Part shown: positions 29,884 through 39,161 of the stretch, piece after piece
How positions within the stretch are numbered: position 1 is the stretch's first letter
Layout: each line of letters begins with the position of its first letter
From: Photobacterium halotolerans DSM 18316
GTDB lineage: Bacteria > Pseudomonadota > Gammaproteobacteria > Enterobacterales > Vibrionaceae
Length of the DNA stretch: 64,000 nt
NCBI RefSeq assembly: GCF_000425165.1
Contig: NZ_KE384320.1
Location: 156,709 to 220,708 of the forward strand
Direction of reading: 5' to 3'
Made by a program: the position numbers and the translations under genes
The notes under the pieces: model-generated
Seen by the model: only the letters and a program-made list of their open reading frames with translations
What the model was told of the DNA's origin: nothing
The model's database searches: none

Positions 29884-30978
29884 TTAACGCTCTGAGGTCG
29901 CCTGCTCAGGCGTTTTCGGCTGACTGCGGCCGGTCAGCTTGTGTATCCAGGTGGTAATACGCCAGATATGGCTGATCACGGCAAAATACACACCGAACAT
30001 AATCATAAAGCTCAGCAACATCAGGGTTTCGTTAACCTGCGACATGTCAGACCAAATGCCGACTCCTGCCATACTGGCCGCCAGACCACAGATCACGACT
30101 AAGGTCATAAAAGGTGACAAACCAATACGCTGGCAAATATGGTGCAGGTGTTCGCGGTCCGGCTTAAAGGGTGACTGGCCTTTGCGGATTCGGCGAATCA
30201 TGATGGTGGCCATATCCATTAGCGGTAAAGCAATTAACCACAAGGCAGTGACCGGGCGCATAGCACTCAGCTCACCCTTCTGGGTCGCTTCCAGTAATAA
30301 CCAGATAACAGTAAACCCAATGAAGATACTGCCGGCATCGCCCATAAAGACTTTAAACCGACGCCCCAGAGGGAAACCGAGGTTCAACAGAATATAAGGA
30401 ACCATAGCGGTGACTATCATGGTGCAGATAACAAACAATTCCGTGTTACCCGACACATAGAAGACATAACCGAGTGCCGCAAAACTGACCGATGCCAGGC
30501 CGCCTAACAGGCCATCAATACCATCAACCATGTTAAATGCGTTAATCGCACCAATGACCGCAAAAACAGTCAGCAGCGTACTGGCAACTACGGGCAAAGC
30601 GAGAGGAAAATCCCCCAACATGTACCCCAGGTAATGCAGGCTTTTATCACCAATGAAAATCATCACCAGCGATACACAGGCCTGTACCAGCAAGCGTAAT
30701 TTAAAACTGATGTCGTATCTGTCATCAATCACGCCGATAACCACCAAAACAGTGGCACAGCTTAAATACAGCCAGGGGTTCTGCGGAAACAGTTCAAAAA
30801 AACTGAAAGCTATCGCCAGAGTAACAAATATCGACACACCACCCACAAGCGGGATCACACCTTTATGGTGTTTTCGTTCGTTAGGCGCATCGACCAGTCC
30901 AACCCGTTTCGCCACTTTGCGGCAAATAAACAGGCTGCAAAAGGACATCAGGAAAACAAATATGAATGCAGAAGTCAT
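29884..30978 (-). CDS. wecA: wecA, undecaprenyl-phosphate GlcNAc-1-phosphate transferase (paralogue 2)
   Basis: Last gene of the ECA-like operon. WecA transfers GlcNAc-1-phosphate from UDP-GlcNAc to undecaprenyl phosphate, making lipid I of ECA and many O antigens. Motifs: RKVAKRVGLVDAPNERKHHKG, Asp pair GVIDDRYDISFKLR, NAFNMVDGIDGLLGGL, FMGDAGSIFIGFTVIWLL and PDREHLHHICQR; about 11 hydrophobic segments. It follows wecG by 51 bases on the same strand and is closed by a terminator. The composition is clearly GC-richer than the neighbouring wecG, suggesting a different origin from the AT-rich block. In E. coli wecA is the first, not the last, gene of the ECA operon. Confidence 0.93.
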   Translation of the reverse strand: MTSAFIFVFLMSFCSLFICRKVAKRVGLVDAPNERKHHKGVIPLVGGVSIFVTLAIAFSFFELFPQNPWLYLSCATVLVVIGVIDDRYDISFKLRLLVQACVSLVMIFIGDKSLHYLGYMLGDFPLALPVVASTLLTVFAVIGAINAFNMVDGIDGLLGGLASVSFAALGYVFYVSGNTELFVICTMIVTAMVPYILLNLGFPLGRRFKVFMGDAGSIFIGFTVIWLLLEATQKGELSAMRPVTALWLIALPLMDMATIMIRRIRKGQSPFKPDREHLHHICQRIGLSPFMTLVVICGLAASMAGVGIWSDMSQVNETLMLLSFMIMFGVYFAVISHIWRITTWIHKLTGRSQPKTPEQATSER

Positions 30979-31029
30979 GTTGGGACTCTTTGGTTTATAA
31001 AACTAATGACAATTAATAGAACAATGCAT

Positions 31030-31755
31030 TTAAATTTTATTTGTTAAAACTAAAATCGAAAATTTAATTAACTTTATCTGTCTCATGAACCTTGTAGGTT
31101 GACTTAACAATCGATAAGCCCATTCCAACCCTGTCTTCCTAAATAATTTAGGCGCACGTTTAACCTTACCGGTAAAAACATCATAAGTTCCACCTACGCC
31201 CATCATAAAACAGCATAAACCTGAATCTTTACATTTCTTCATGAAAAGTTCCTGTCTTGGTGATCCCATTGCAACGGTTAGTATTCTTGGCTGAACCATT
31301 CTAATATGTTCAATAACCTCATCCTCATCAGAGAAATATCCATCACGAAACCCAACCACATTAACATTATACTTTTCAGCTAATTTCAACACAGTATTGG
31401 TTAAAACTTCTGATGATGCGCCGATCAAATAAACAGGAAGATGTTCACGCCCTGCCCTAACCATTAATTCCTCCCACAATTCACAACCTGGTATACGCGG
31501 AATATCTTTATTTAGTTTCGAGCTAGCTAATTTAGCTACGCCAATTCCATCAATATAACGTAACGTAGAAAAATCAACTGTTTCTTTAACAGTTTCATCT
31601 ATTCTATACATCATTATTTTTTCTGGGTTCATTGCTACTGCAAGACCTGTTTTCTCAGTATAGATATAATCATCAAAAATCATGTCAACTGCTTCATCCA
31701 TGCTCTTGAAGCAACTAATATTCAAACCTGAAATAACAACCGAATCAATATGCAT
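31030..31755 (-). CDS. wecG: wecG, WecG/TagA-family UDP-ManNAcA transferase
   Basis: WecG adds N-acetylmannosaminuronic acid from UDP-ManNAcA to lipid I (GlcNAc-PP-undecaprenyl), making ECA lipid II on the cytoplasmic face of the inner membrane. The 241-residue protein has the WecG/TagA/CpsF signatures VAMNPEKIM, YIDGIGVAKL, PGCELWEELMVRAG, TVAMGSPRQELFM and GVGGTYDVFTGKVKRAPK, and the C-terminal LEWAYRLLSQPTR, very close to E. coli WecG as I know it. wecB and wecC in the same operon make exactly its donor, which supports the assignment. It starts two bases after the upstream glycosyltransferase stop. Composition is strongly AT-rich. Confidence 0.9.
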   Translation of the reverse strand: MHIDSVVISGLNISCFKSMDEAVDMIFDDYIYTEKTGLAVAMNPEKIMMYRIDETVKETVDFSTLRYIDGIGVAKLASSKLNKDIPRIPGCELWEELMVRAGREHLPVYLIGASSEVLTNTVLKLAEKYNVNVVGFRDGYFSDEDEVIEHIRMVQPRILTVAMGSPRQELFMKKCKDSGLCCFMMGVGGTYDVFTGKVKRAPKLFRKTGLEWAYRLLSQPTRFMRQIKLIKFSILVLTNKI

Positions 31756-31757
31756 AA

Positions 31758-32711
31758 TTAAATCTCTTGATAAATATTAGATAACTTATTAGCAACAGAA
31801 GTAGACAAATAAAGGTTAGTGAATTCTTTAGGATACTGAGATGAACATTTATTAATTACCATCTCAGCTACAAAATCGGATAAAACATTTTCATCATTTG
31901 TAACACAAGATAACTCTGTACCAGAGACGATAGATACAACATCTCCAACATCTGTTGATGCAACAGGTAGACGAGTTAAAACAGCCTCTTTTACCGTTTG
32001 AGGAGAACCTTCATATTTTGAAGTCATCAATAAGCAGCAAGAAGATGTAAAAAGCTCCAGAATCTGTACCTTAGACAAATTTTCGAGCACAACAGTTTGT
32101 ACTTTACATCCAATTTTATCCTCAACCTTCTTCATGATTGATAAAAACTTATCGAAGTCTTTTTCAGGTCGACTTGGCGATGATGGAAAAATTACAACAG
32201 GCTTTCTATTTAATTTGATTTGATTATCTGAGTAAAACAATGCATCAACACCACAAGGAAGCCATATTTTTTTATTATCACCACTAAGTTTATTAAAAAT
32301 CTCAAAACTAACAGCTATATTTAAATTTGAAACCCCTGACACTAATTTAGATATTTTTTTTACCACTTTACTTTCCCCTAAAATATCTGATCCGTGAAAG
32401 GTTACTACAGTTTTCACTTTATAAAGCTTTAACATAGGAAGCAAAATAAATGGGATAATACCAGTTAAACCATAATGAACATGAATAATATCAACTTTTT
32501 TACTAACCACCTTTAAAACTACAGAAAAAATTGTTGCTAGCAAATTTCTTATTTGTGCTATCCTGCTTCCGCCTTTACTCCAAACTAAAACCTCAAATTC
32601 ATGCTCAGTATTCTCTTTTAGAGCTTCATATTGCTCTTTGACAAAAACACCAAAATATTTTCTTTTAGAGGTAGGAAACATATTTGTTAAAATAATTACT
32701 TTTTTTTTCAT
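31758..32711 (-). CDS. GT4-type glycosyltransferase
   Basis: A 317-residue cytoplasmic or membrane-associated glycosyltransferase with the GT-B layout: N-terminal VIILTNMFPTSKRKYFGVFVKEQ and HVHYGLTGIIPF plus TFHGSDILG, and the C-terminal donor-site motif KYEGSPQTVKEAVLTRLPV (GT4 E-x7-E). The real start is ATG 32711, overlapping the wzy stop by one base (TGATG); the codon before it is TTG. Donor and acceptor cannot be read from sequence; no ECA counterpart exists at this position, so it probably adds a sugar not found in ECA. Very AT-rich, like its neighbours. Confidence 0.85.
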   Translation of the reverse strand: MKKKVIILTNMFPTSKRKYFGVFVKEQYEALKENTEHEFEVLVWSKGGSRIAQIRNLLATIFSVVLKVVSKKVDIIHVHYGLTGIIPFILLPMLKLYKVKTVVTFHGSDILGESKVVKKISKLVSGVSNLNIAVSFEIFNKLSGDNKKIWLPCGVDALFYSDNQIKLNRKPVVIFPSSPSRPEKDFDKFLSIMKKVEDKIGCKVQTVVLENLSKVQILELFTSSCCLLMTSKYEGSPQTVKEAVLTRLPVASTDVGDVVSIVSGTELSCVTNDENVLSDFVAEMVINKCSSQYPKEFTNLYLSTSVANKLSNIYQEI

Positions 32712-33985
32712 CAACTATGCCTTTGAAATTTATCAAGCAAAGTAACACTCAGAGCTGAAAGCACAGAGTAAATCAAAATAAAATACAACTGAGAAGGGTA
32801 AGAACCGCCTAAGCTCTCAAAAACAACCGCAATATTAACAAATATAACGACCCGAGAAAAAAACATCACTTCTCTATTTTCACTGTTCTTTAAATTCCAC
32901 ATTATTCTTAATGGGTTCAGTAGCATAAAGAAATAAACACCTGTACCTATAAAACCATATTCTGCAATAACATGAGGCCAAAATGTATCCATTAGATAAG
33001 AAACATTACCTTCAACTAATGAAGTTGGTTCTAGTCCAAAAACAGAATTTAAACCATATTGAAAATATAACGGTGAGTAATATATAGCAGCGGGAGCACT
33101 ACCAAATGTACCAGGCCCACTGCCAAGTGGGAAGTTTTCTGTTGCAATATCTATTGAAGATAGGAACATCAAACTTCTTGCACTCATGTCAATACCGCTT
33201 GTTTCTTCCAGAAAGAAGGTAAATCTATAAAGAAATGGCTCTAGAAAAAAAACAGCTATTACTATGCTTATAAATAGTACTATTAACTTCCCCCATAAAT
33301 TACCGCTTCTTTTCAACTCCCACAAATAAAAAAAAGCAATTAACAATATTAATGCAGACAATGATTTACGAGAAAATGTGAACAACTGACAAAGAAACAG
33401 AAATGTTGATGTGAAAAAGTAAAATCCATTTTTATAATAACTATAAAGCGCTAATGATAATGAAAATGCCAGAGTAATTGTCGCAAAAAGATACACAGGG
33501 TGAGGAAATACTGATGGTGTATCTCTTAAAAAAGCTAACGGGTAATCACTGGGCGGGCTAATATAAAAAACAGCTTGTACACATGCTATCAAAACAATCA
33601 AGAATAAAACAAAAAAATACCATTTACATAAACCTATAAATGTATGAAAAGTCAAGCTAGGCAAACGACAAAAAACATAAACGATAAAGAAAAGAAAGCT
33701 ATAATAATAACCTAAAATATATCGATGGTAACTACCATCAACACCATTAAATAAAATTGACAATAGAGATATCAACATCAGCAAAAAAAATGGAAGCAAC
33801 TCAGAAAGCTTATAGCCACATTGAACCTTTGAACAAAGGCAGCATGTAAAAAAAACAACGCCAGCTAATAAAAATGAGATCCCATTTATATTATTTAACT
33901 GTAAAACATCTCGAAAGAAAGTTAAAAATAATATTGCGACTAAGACATTAGTAAAAAGCACATCCTTTCGTAAACTACTCATCAT
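32711..33985 (-). CDS. wzy: wzy, O-antigen/capsule repeat-unit polymerase
   Basis: A 424-residue integral membrane protein with about 11-12 hydrophobic segments and one large loop containing PSDYPLAFLRDTPSVFPHPVYLF (about residues 150-172), plus a Wzy/O-antigen-ligase-like segment LGSGPGTFGSAPAAIYYSP. Such proteins polymerise repeat units on the periplasmic face. Primary-sequence similarity between Wzy proteins is low, so the call rests on topology and position: E. coli wzyE occupies the same slot between wecF and wecG. I see no WzyE-specific resemblance. Two adjacent ATG codons (33985, 33982) overlap the upstream gene stop. Strongly AT-rich. Confidence 0.8.
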   Translation of the reverse strand: MMSSLRKDVLFTNVLVAILFLTFFRDVLQLNNINGISFLLAGVVFFTCCLCSKVQCGYKLSELLPFFLLMLISLLSILFNGVDGSYHRYILGYYYSFLFFIVYVFCRLPSLTFHTFIGLCKWYFFVLFLIVLIACVQAVFYISPPSDYPLAFLRDTPSVFPHPVYLFATITLAFSLSLALYSYYKNGFYFFTSTFLFLCQLFTFSRKSLSALILLIAFFYLWELKRSGNLWGKLIVLFISIVIAVFFLEPFLYRFTFFLEETSGIDMSARSLMFLSSIDIATENFPLGSGPGTFGSAPAAIYYSPLYFQYGLNSVFGLEPTSLVEGNVSYLMDTFWPHVIAEYGFIGTGVYFFMLLNPLRIMWNLKNSENREVMFFSRVVIFVNIAVVFESLGGSYPSQLYFILIYSVLSALSVTLLDKFQRHS

Positions 33986-35274
33986 TTATCCAGTCGATTT
34001 TTATAATTATTAAACCCATTAACCCTTGATAAAAAAAACATTATCAATGAAGATACTACATATTTAGGAAAGTTAATTTCAGAAATTTCACTTTTAGAAA
34101 AACCTGATTTAATAAAAAAATCAAGCGTTCGACTAATATCGAATAACTTAGATGCCTCCCTTGAACTATCACCTTTTTCAATCCAGCCTTTATCATTAGA
34201 ATGATAAAGAGCTTTAATAACATCTGCATAATGAAAATATTCTATATTTTCATTATGCTCATTGTAATTAACACCTAATTCAGGTCTAAAAAAGCCGCTA
34301 GTTTTTTCATGAGACTCAACACCTACTATACAAGGTATAGAATGCATTCCAGCCTCTATCAATGCTGTTCCACTCCCAACAAAACACCAAGCATCTCGGA
34401 CTACTCTGTGAAAAGAAGAGTATTCTAAGTTACCATGAAAAAAAACTCTATTACTCAAGCCAAGATTTTCAACTTCTTTAATTAGCTTATCAACTTCAGG
34501 ACCATGACCATAAATATGATATTCAATACACTTACACTCCCCCTCCAATTCTGATAGAGCATGTATTGTATTAAAGTTATACTTTTTGAAATCAACCAAA
34601 CGGCCAATACTAACAATTTTCTTTGTGCGAGGTGGTAAGCTAACATTATTGAAAACATTTGAATTCAAATCAATCACACCAATTGGAATAATTGGTGATT
34701 TTTTAAAACTAACATTAAAGTAACTTTCATTAACACCAACAGAGTTATCATTATAAAATATTATATTTTCTTTGGGGATTTTCTGGGAAAAAATATATTT
34801 TGGCAAATTAAATGCGTAAAGCTCATTCTTCCCCCCCCATGCAAAGAGTTTAGAATGATAAACACCAACAGTTAGTACAACTTCAGTATTAATCTTTTTT
34901 AAAGTTCTCCTTATCCTTTCAGCCAAGACAAGGCTAATTTCGTCAATAGAGTGAATCATATTGATAAAACCGAGTTTATTGCTAACTTTCCTCTCACTTA
35001 AAGGAAATATAGAAAGCAGGCGTGCAGGTTGCTGTTTCAGATACTTGCTATCAATACTTAGTAATTCATCTAAATAAAAAATATTAGCATAATTCTCAAA
35101 CTCAATTTCAAGCTCTTTATTAGCTCTCTTTCTACTCATTACTAAAACATTAGTTCTCGCTTTATATTTCATATAGTTAGCCTTAACAAGGCGCAGAAAA
35201 AAAGTTTCAACACCACCCAACTCTATTGAATTCACAACAAACAGAGTCGAACTTAAGTCATTTCTTGAATACAT
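33982..35274 (-). CDS. GT4-type glycosyltransferase in the wecF position
   Basis: A 430-residue protein. The N-terminus has SIELGGVETFFLRLVKANY, typical of GT4 enzymes; the C-terminal half has IVSIGRLVDFKKYN, YHIYGHGPEVDKLIKEVENLGL, VFFHGNLEY and GSGTALIEAGMHSIPCIVG (donor site). It occupies the slot of wecF between wzxE and wzyE in the ECA operon, but I find no WecF resemblance, so it may be a non-homologous replacement that adds Fuc4NAc or another sugar. The start overlaps the wzx stop by 17 bases and its stop overlaps wzy. AT-rich, with rare-codon-like usage compared with the backbone. Confidence 0.85.
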   Translation of the reverse strand: MYSRNDLSSTLFVVNSIELGGVETFFLRLVKANYMKYKARTNVLVMSRKRANKELEIEFENYANIFYLDELLSIDSKYLKQQPARLLSIFPLSERKVSNKLGFINMIHSIDEISLVLAERIRRTLKKINTEVVLTVGVYHSKLFAWGGKNELYAFNLPKYIFSQKIPKENIIFYNDNSVGVNESYFNVSFKKSPIIPIGVIDLNSNVFNNVSLPPRTKKIVSIGRLVDFKKYNFNTIHALSELEGECKCIEYHIYGHGPEVDKLIKEVENLGLSNRVFFHGNLEYSSFHRVVRDAWCFVGSGTALIEAGMHSIPCIVGVESHEKTSGFFRPELGVNYNEHNENIEYFHYADVIKALYHSNDKGWIEKGDSSREASKLFDISRTLDFFIKSGFSKSEISEINFPKYVVSSLIMFFLSRVNGFNNYKNRLDK

Positions 35275-36481
35275 AAAAACCTAAACCAATAGAATATATA
35301 AAATATGTGATGATATATGAATAAAGCATCCCCATAACACCAAACTTGACTGAGAATAAACCAATAAGGAGAAAAGTCAAAAAGAGTAACATTTGAAACA
35401 TTACATTTATTGATGCTTTATATTTTGAAAGTAACACATAGCCAATTATTAGCGATAGCGTTTTTAGAAGATCACCCAGTACTTGATAAGGAACAAATTC
35501 TAGCGAAGGCAATAATTCTTTATCATATAAAATCAATACTATCCAATCACCCAGAAACAGAAAACAAAGCGTGTAAAAAATAAAAACAGGGGCGAGTATT
35601 TTCACACAAGCTTTGACTTCATGTAACATATTTAGATTATCAGCTTTAGAGAATCTAGGGAAAAATATAGTTGTCATCAAAGTAGTTATAAACAAAAAGT
35701 ATAGATCTGATATTCTAGTTACAACTTGCCAATAACCAATCATTTCCCATCCATATATTTCTACAATTTCACTCCTGAAATATATTAGCAACAGAGGAAT
35801 AGAAAAGACGCTTGTAAAGGAAACAAAAGAAAACTTTAACATTTCTTTTGTTTTATCATAATTAAATGAACAAAAACCTATTTTAAAACCAATGTTTTTT
35901 GTGTAAAAATAAGCACCAGGAAATATGTATAGTGCAGGTATGAGCAAACACCCTATAAGTACATAATCAAATCGTTCAAATGCCCCTAAATAAAGAAAGG
36001 AAATAATGCCAAGAAACGTACCAAAAAGGTGAATTAATGTAATCGATAGTTTTCTTCCTGTTGTGATAACTGAATATTGGAAAAAATTACTTAGCGCATA
36101 AGCTACTTGAATTAAACATAAAAACAGAAACACATCACCAAGTTCAATATCGAATGATACAAATAGACTTTTTAAATATGGTGTTAAAAGATATACTCCC
36201 CCTCCTGTGAGGACTGAAAAAAATAAGACAATAAAAAAACCCGAAGTGTAATATTCATCCTTAGATTTTAGATCATCAACAGAACTTACAAATCTTATTA
36301 TTGAATTATTAACCCCTCCACCTGAGAACAAAACAACAAGCCAAGTGATTGAATATAGCTGTGAATATACACCAAGCTCACCAGCCCCATAATTTATAGC
36401 AATGAACTTAGAAACAACAATTCCAGATATCAACTTCGAAAAAGTTATTACTGCTGAAGATAGTATGCCACTACCTACCAC
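35258..36481 (-). CDS. wzx: wzx, WzxE-type lipid-linked repeat-unit flippase
   Basis: A 12-helix MATE/PST-superfamily flippase that moves undecaprenyl-linked repeat units to the periplasm. Several stretches resemble E. coli WzxE: GAGELGVYSQL, CLLIPALYIFPGAYFY, EMIGYWQVVTRISDLYFLFIT and YQVLGDLLKTLSLIIGYVLLSK. WzxE-type flippases are associated with Fuc4NAc-containing units, which fits wecD-wecE next door. I place the start at GTG 36481, with GAGGA eight bases upstream and matching the WzxE N-terminus; TTG 36496 is less likely. It overlaps wecE by 11 bases. Strongly AT-rich: the 60 bases from 35281 contain 16 G+C. Confidence 0.88.
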   Translation of the reverse strand: MVGSGILSSAVITFSKLISGIVVSKFIAINYGAGELGVYSQLYSITWLVVLFSGGGVNNSIIRFVSSVDDLKSKDEYYTSGFFIVLFFSVLTGGGVYLLTPYLKSLFVSFDIELGDVFLFLCLIQVAYALSNFFQYSVITTGRKLSITLIHLFGTFLGIISFLYLGAFERFDYVLIGCLLIPALYIFPGAYFYTKNIGFKIGFCSFNYDKTKEMLKFSFVSFTSVFSIPLLLIYFRSEIVEIYGWEMIGYWQVVTRISDLYFLFITTLMTTIFFPRFSKADNLNMLHEVKACVKILAPVFIFYTLCFLFLGDWIVLILYDKELLPSLEFVPYQVLGDLLKTLSLIIGYVLLSKYKASINVMFQMLLFLTFLLIGLFSVKFGVMGMLYSYIITYFIYSIGLGFYVFKK

Positions 36482-37613
36482 AAAACATATCCTCAAGCAC
36501 TTTTTTAGTTATATTTAAAACACTTTCTAAATCTTCTTCTGATAAATTAAAGTAAAGAGGCATTCTAACTAACTTATTACTTTCACTAGTAGTGAAAACA
36601 TCCTCACCAGCAAAAACCCCAAAATTCATTCCTGCTTCACTAGAATGTAACGGTATATAATGAAAAACACATGTAACACCGTTAAGACCCATTCTATCAA
36701 TAAAATCATCTCTTATCATTTTAGAGTTAAACTTCACAAAAAACATATGCGCATTATGTTCACAGTCACTAGGCACAATAGGTGTATTTAATTGATCAGA
36801 AAATTGAGAAAATAAAGACAGATACTTATCCCAAACATCTTTCCTTTTGTTATTAATTTCATCAGCACACTCAAGTTGAGCAAATAAATATGCAGCCTGA
36901 AGCTCACTAGGTAAAAAACTTGAACCTATATCTCTCCATGTATACTTATCTACAACACCTTTTAAAAAAAGACTTCTATCAGTGCCTTTTTCTCGTATAA
37001 TTTCAGCACGCTTTACCAGATCGGCATCATTTACTAAAAGCGCACCACCTTCTCCACCTGATGTGTAGTTTTTAGTTTCATGAAAAGAATAACAGCCTAA
37101 ATGTCCAATAGAACCTAATGCTTTCCCTTTGTATTTTGACATAACGCCTTGAGCAGCATCTTCAATAACCCATAATGAGTGTTTAGTTGCAATATTCATT
37201 ATTGCATCCATTTCACAAGCAACACCTGCATAATGAACAGGTACAATTGCTTTAGTTCTGGATGTGATCGCTTCTTCAATCTTCTTTTCATCGATATTCA
37301 TGGTATCACTACGAATATCGACAAATACAATTTTAGCACCTCTCAATACAAAAGCATTCGCTGTTGATACAAATGTATATGAGGGCATGATCACTTCATC
37401 CCCTTTTTGTATATCAATAAGAATTGCAGCCATTTCTAATGCTGCGGTACACGATGGTGTTAAAAGAGCTGTTCTTGTACGTGAAATATCCTGCAATAAT
37501 TTTTGACATTTTTTGGTAAATGGTCCATCTCCACACAGTTTTTTATTTTCCATTGCCTCTTTTATATACTTTAACTCAGAGCCTACCAAGGGAGGAATAT
37601 TAAAATTAATCAT
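36471..37613 (-). CDS. wecE: wecE, dTDP-4-dehydro-6-deoxyglucose transaminase
   Basis: WecE transaminates dTDP-4-keto-6-deoxyglucose to dTDP-4-amino-4,6-dideoxygalactose (Fuc4N) with PLP. The N-terminus MINFNIPPLVGSELKYIKEAM, the segment CGDGPFTKKCQ, EVIMPSYTFVSTANAFVLRG, PVHYAGVACEMD, DAAQGVMSKYKGKALG and the PLP-lysine motif SFHETKNYTSGGEGGALL (Lys about 185) correspond closely to E. coli WecE, more so than to FdtB or other sugar aminotransferases. 380 residues, complete. Its ATG overlaps the wecD stop by one base (TAATG). This gene and wecD together fix Fuc4NAc as the predicted product. AT-rich but well conserved. Confidence 0.93.
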   Translation of the reverse strand: MINFNIPPLVGSELKYIKEAMENKKLCGDGPFTKKCQKLLQDISRTRTALLTPSCTAALEMAAILIDIQKGDEVIMPSYTFVSTANAFVLRGAKIVFVDIRSDTMNIDEKKIEEAITSRTKAIVPVHYAGVACEMDAIMNIATKHSLWVIEDAAQGVMSKYKGKALGSIGHLGCYSFHETKNYTSGGEGGALLVNDADLVKRAEIIREKGTDRSLFLKGVVDKYTWRDIGSSFLPSELQAAYLFAQLECADEINNKRKDVWDKYLSLFSQFSDQLNTPIVPSDCEHNAHMFFVKFNSKMIRDDFIDRMGLNGVTCVFHYIPLHSSEAGMNFGVFAGEDVFTTSESNKLVRMPLYFNLSEEDLESVLNITKKVLEDMFCGR

Positions 37614-38293
37614 TATAAGCTGTCCTTATACATCCAAACTGTTGACTGTTCTAATCTAAAACCACTTTTTATATAAAGATTAATTGCCGCTAAATTACTA
37701 GTTTGAGTTGCAACTTTTAAGTATCGAGCCCCATTATCAAAAGCATATTGCTGACATATTTCAATCAATGTGCTGCCAATACCTTTTTTATAACAGGCTC
37801 GATTCACTCCAATTAGTCCAATATACGCAACTTCATCTCTAACTTTCACGGTTATGAATCCTGAAATCATATTTAAATTTCTGACCAATATGCAGCAATC
37901 ATCAAAAGTTCCTTCAATCGCTTTTTTTAACCACTCGGAATAAAACCTTTCCCTATCAATATCCGAGAACCAAGGACGTCTAAACCGGCTAGAAGTATAA
38001 AGACCATCAACTATGCCTTGTAAAACTTTAGTATCTCTACTTGTTGCAAATTCAATGGTTTTATTCTTTTTTATTTTAGTTATTTCCTTGTTGAAGGTTA
38101 ATTCACCCTCACTATAAGAAAAGCCCAGAGATATTAAATCATTAATAGCAATATAATTTTGACTATTCAATTTTATCGTGATCAATCCAGATGGAAACTC
38201 ATTCGAAACATTTTTTTCGAATGGGTCATTAATCTCCCAAATGTTTTTCCCAAAAAATTCAGACTCCCACACCTTTTTATTAAATTTTATCAT
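37613..38293 (-). CDS. wecD: wecD, dTDP-4-amino-4,6-dideoxygalactose N-acetyltransferase
   Basis: WecD acetylates dTDP-Fuc4N to dTDP-Fuc4NAc. The 226-residue protein has an N-terminal WecD-type domain (WESEFFGKNIWEIND, ISLGFSYSEGELTF) and a C-terminal GNAT acetyltransferase fold with SSRFRRPWFSDIDRERFYSEW, the acetyl-CoA loop ACYKKGIGSTLIE (about residues 170-182) and VATQTSNLAAINLYIKSGF. These match the E. coli WecD layout. Its start is one base after the rffH stop and its stop overlaps the wecE ATG. Confidence 0.9.
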   Translation of the reverse strand: MIKFNKKVWESEFFGKNIWEINDPFEKNVSNEFPSGLITIKLNSQNYIAINDLISLGFSYSEGELTFNKEITKIKKNKTIEFATSRDTKVLQGIVDGLYTSSRFRRPWFSDIDRERFYSEWLKKAIEGTFDDCCILVRNLNMISGFITVKVRDEVAYIGLIGVNRACYKKGIGSTLIEICQQYAFDNGARYLKVATQTSNLAAINLYIKSGFRLEQSTVWMYKDSL

Positions 38294-38294
38294 A

Positions 38295-39161
38295 TTATTT
38301 TTTTATTAAACTTTTTAAATATTTTCCATAACCATTTTTCATCAAATAATTAGCTTGTTTTTCTAATTGGTCTTCATTGATCCATCCATTTCTAAAAGCT
38401 ATTTCCTCTAAGCATGCTATTTTAAAACCTTGTCTATGCTCAATCGTTTGAACAAAGTGAGATGCCTCTAGAAGAGAATCATGTGTACCTGTATCTAACC
38501 AAGCAAACCCTCTACCCAAGATTTCCACATTTAAATCTCCACGATTCAAATATTCTTGATTTATGCTTGTTATTTCCAATTCGCCTCTTGAAGATGGTTT
38601 AACATTCTTTGCTATGTCGATCACTGAATTATCATAAAAATATAAACCTGTAACTGCCAAATCAGATTTTGGATTTAAGGGTTTTTCTTCTATAGATATT
38701 GCTTTCTTATTTTCATCAAATTCAACAACACCAAAGCGTTCAGGATCTTTTACTTGATACCCAAAAACAGTTGCTCCTCTTATCCGCTTCGTTGCAGAAA
38801 CCAATTTTGGAGAAAAATTTTGCCCATAAAATATATTATCACCGAGAACTAGGCAGACAGAGTCGTCACCAATAAAACTTTCACCTATAATAAATGCTTG
38901 TGCTAATCCATCAGGTGACTCTTGAACTGCATATTGTAGTTCTACACCAAACTGACTTCCATCTCCAAGAAGACGCTTAAAACAATGTTCGTCCTCAGGT
39001 GTGGTAATGATTAATATTTCATTTATTTCTGCTAACATTAACACCGACAATGGATAATATATCATCGGTTTATCATATACAGGCAGCAACTGTTTAGAAA
39101 CACCATGTGTAATAGGGTGAAGACGAGTTCCAGAACCACCAGCTAGTATAATTCCTTTCAT
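38295..39161 (-). CDS. rffH: rffH (rmlA), glucose-1-phosphate thymidylyltransferase
   Basis: Makes dTDP-glucose from dTTP and glucose-1-phosphate. The start [34 protein letters not shown] is the RmlA signature, followed by [30 protein letters not shown] and [18 protein letters not shown] take ATG 39161, which overlaps the rffG stop as TAATG; the frame extends upstream to 39218 inside rffG. 288 residues, complete. No rmlC or rmlD follows, so dTDP-rhamnose is not the product; the pathway goes to Fuc4NAc through wecE and wecD. Confidence 0.94.
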   Translation of the reverse strand: MKGIILAGGSGTRLHPITHGVSKQLLPVYDKPMIYYPLSVLMLAEINEILIITTPEDEHCFKRLLGDGSQFGVELQYAVQESPDGLAQAFIIGESFIGDDSVCLVLGDNIFYGQNFSPKLVSATKRIRGATVFGYQVKDPERFGVVEFDENKKAISIEEKPLNPKSDLAVTGLYFYDNSVIDIAKNVKPSSRGELEITSINQEYLNRGDLNVEILGRGFAWLDTGTHDSLLEASHFVQTIEHRQGFKIACLEEIAFRNGWINEDQLEKQANYLMKNGYGKYLKSLIKK

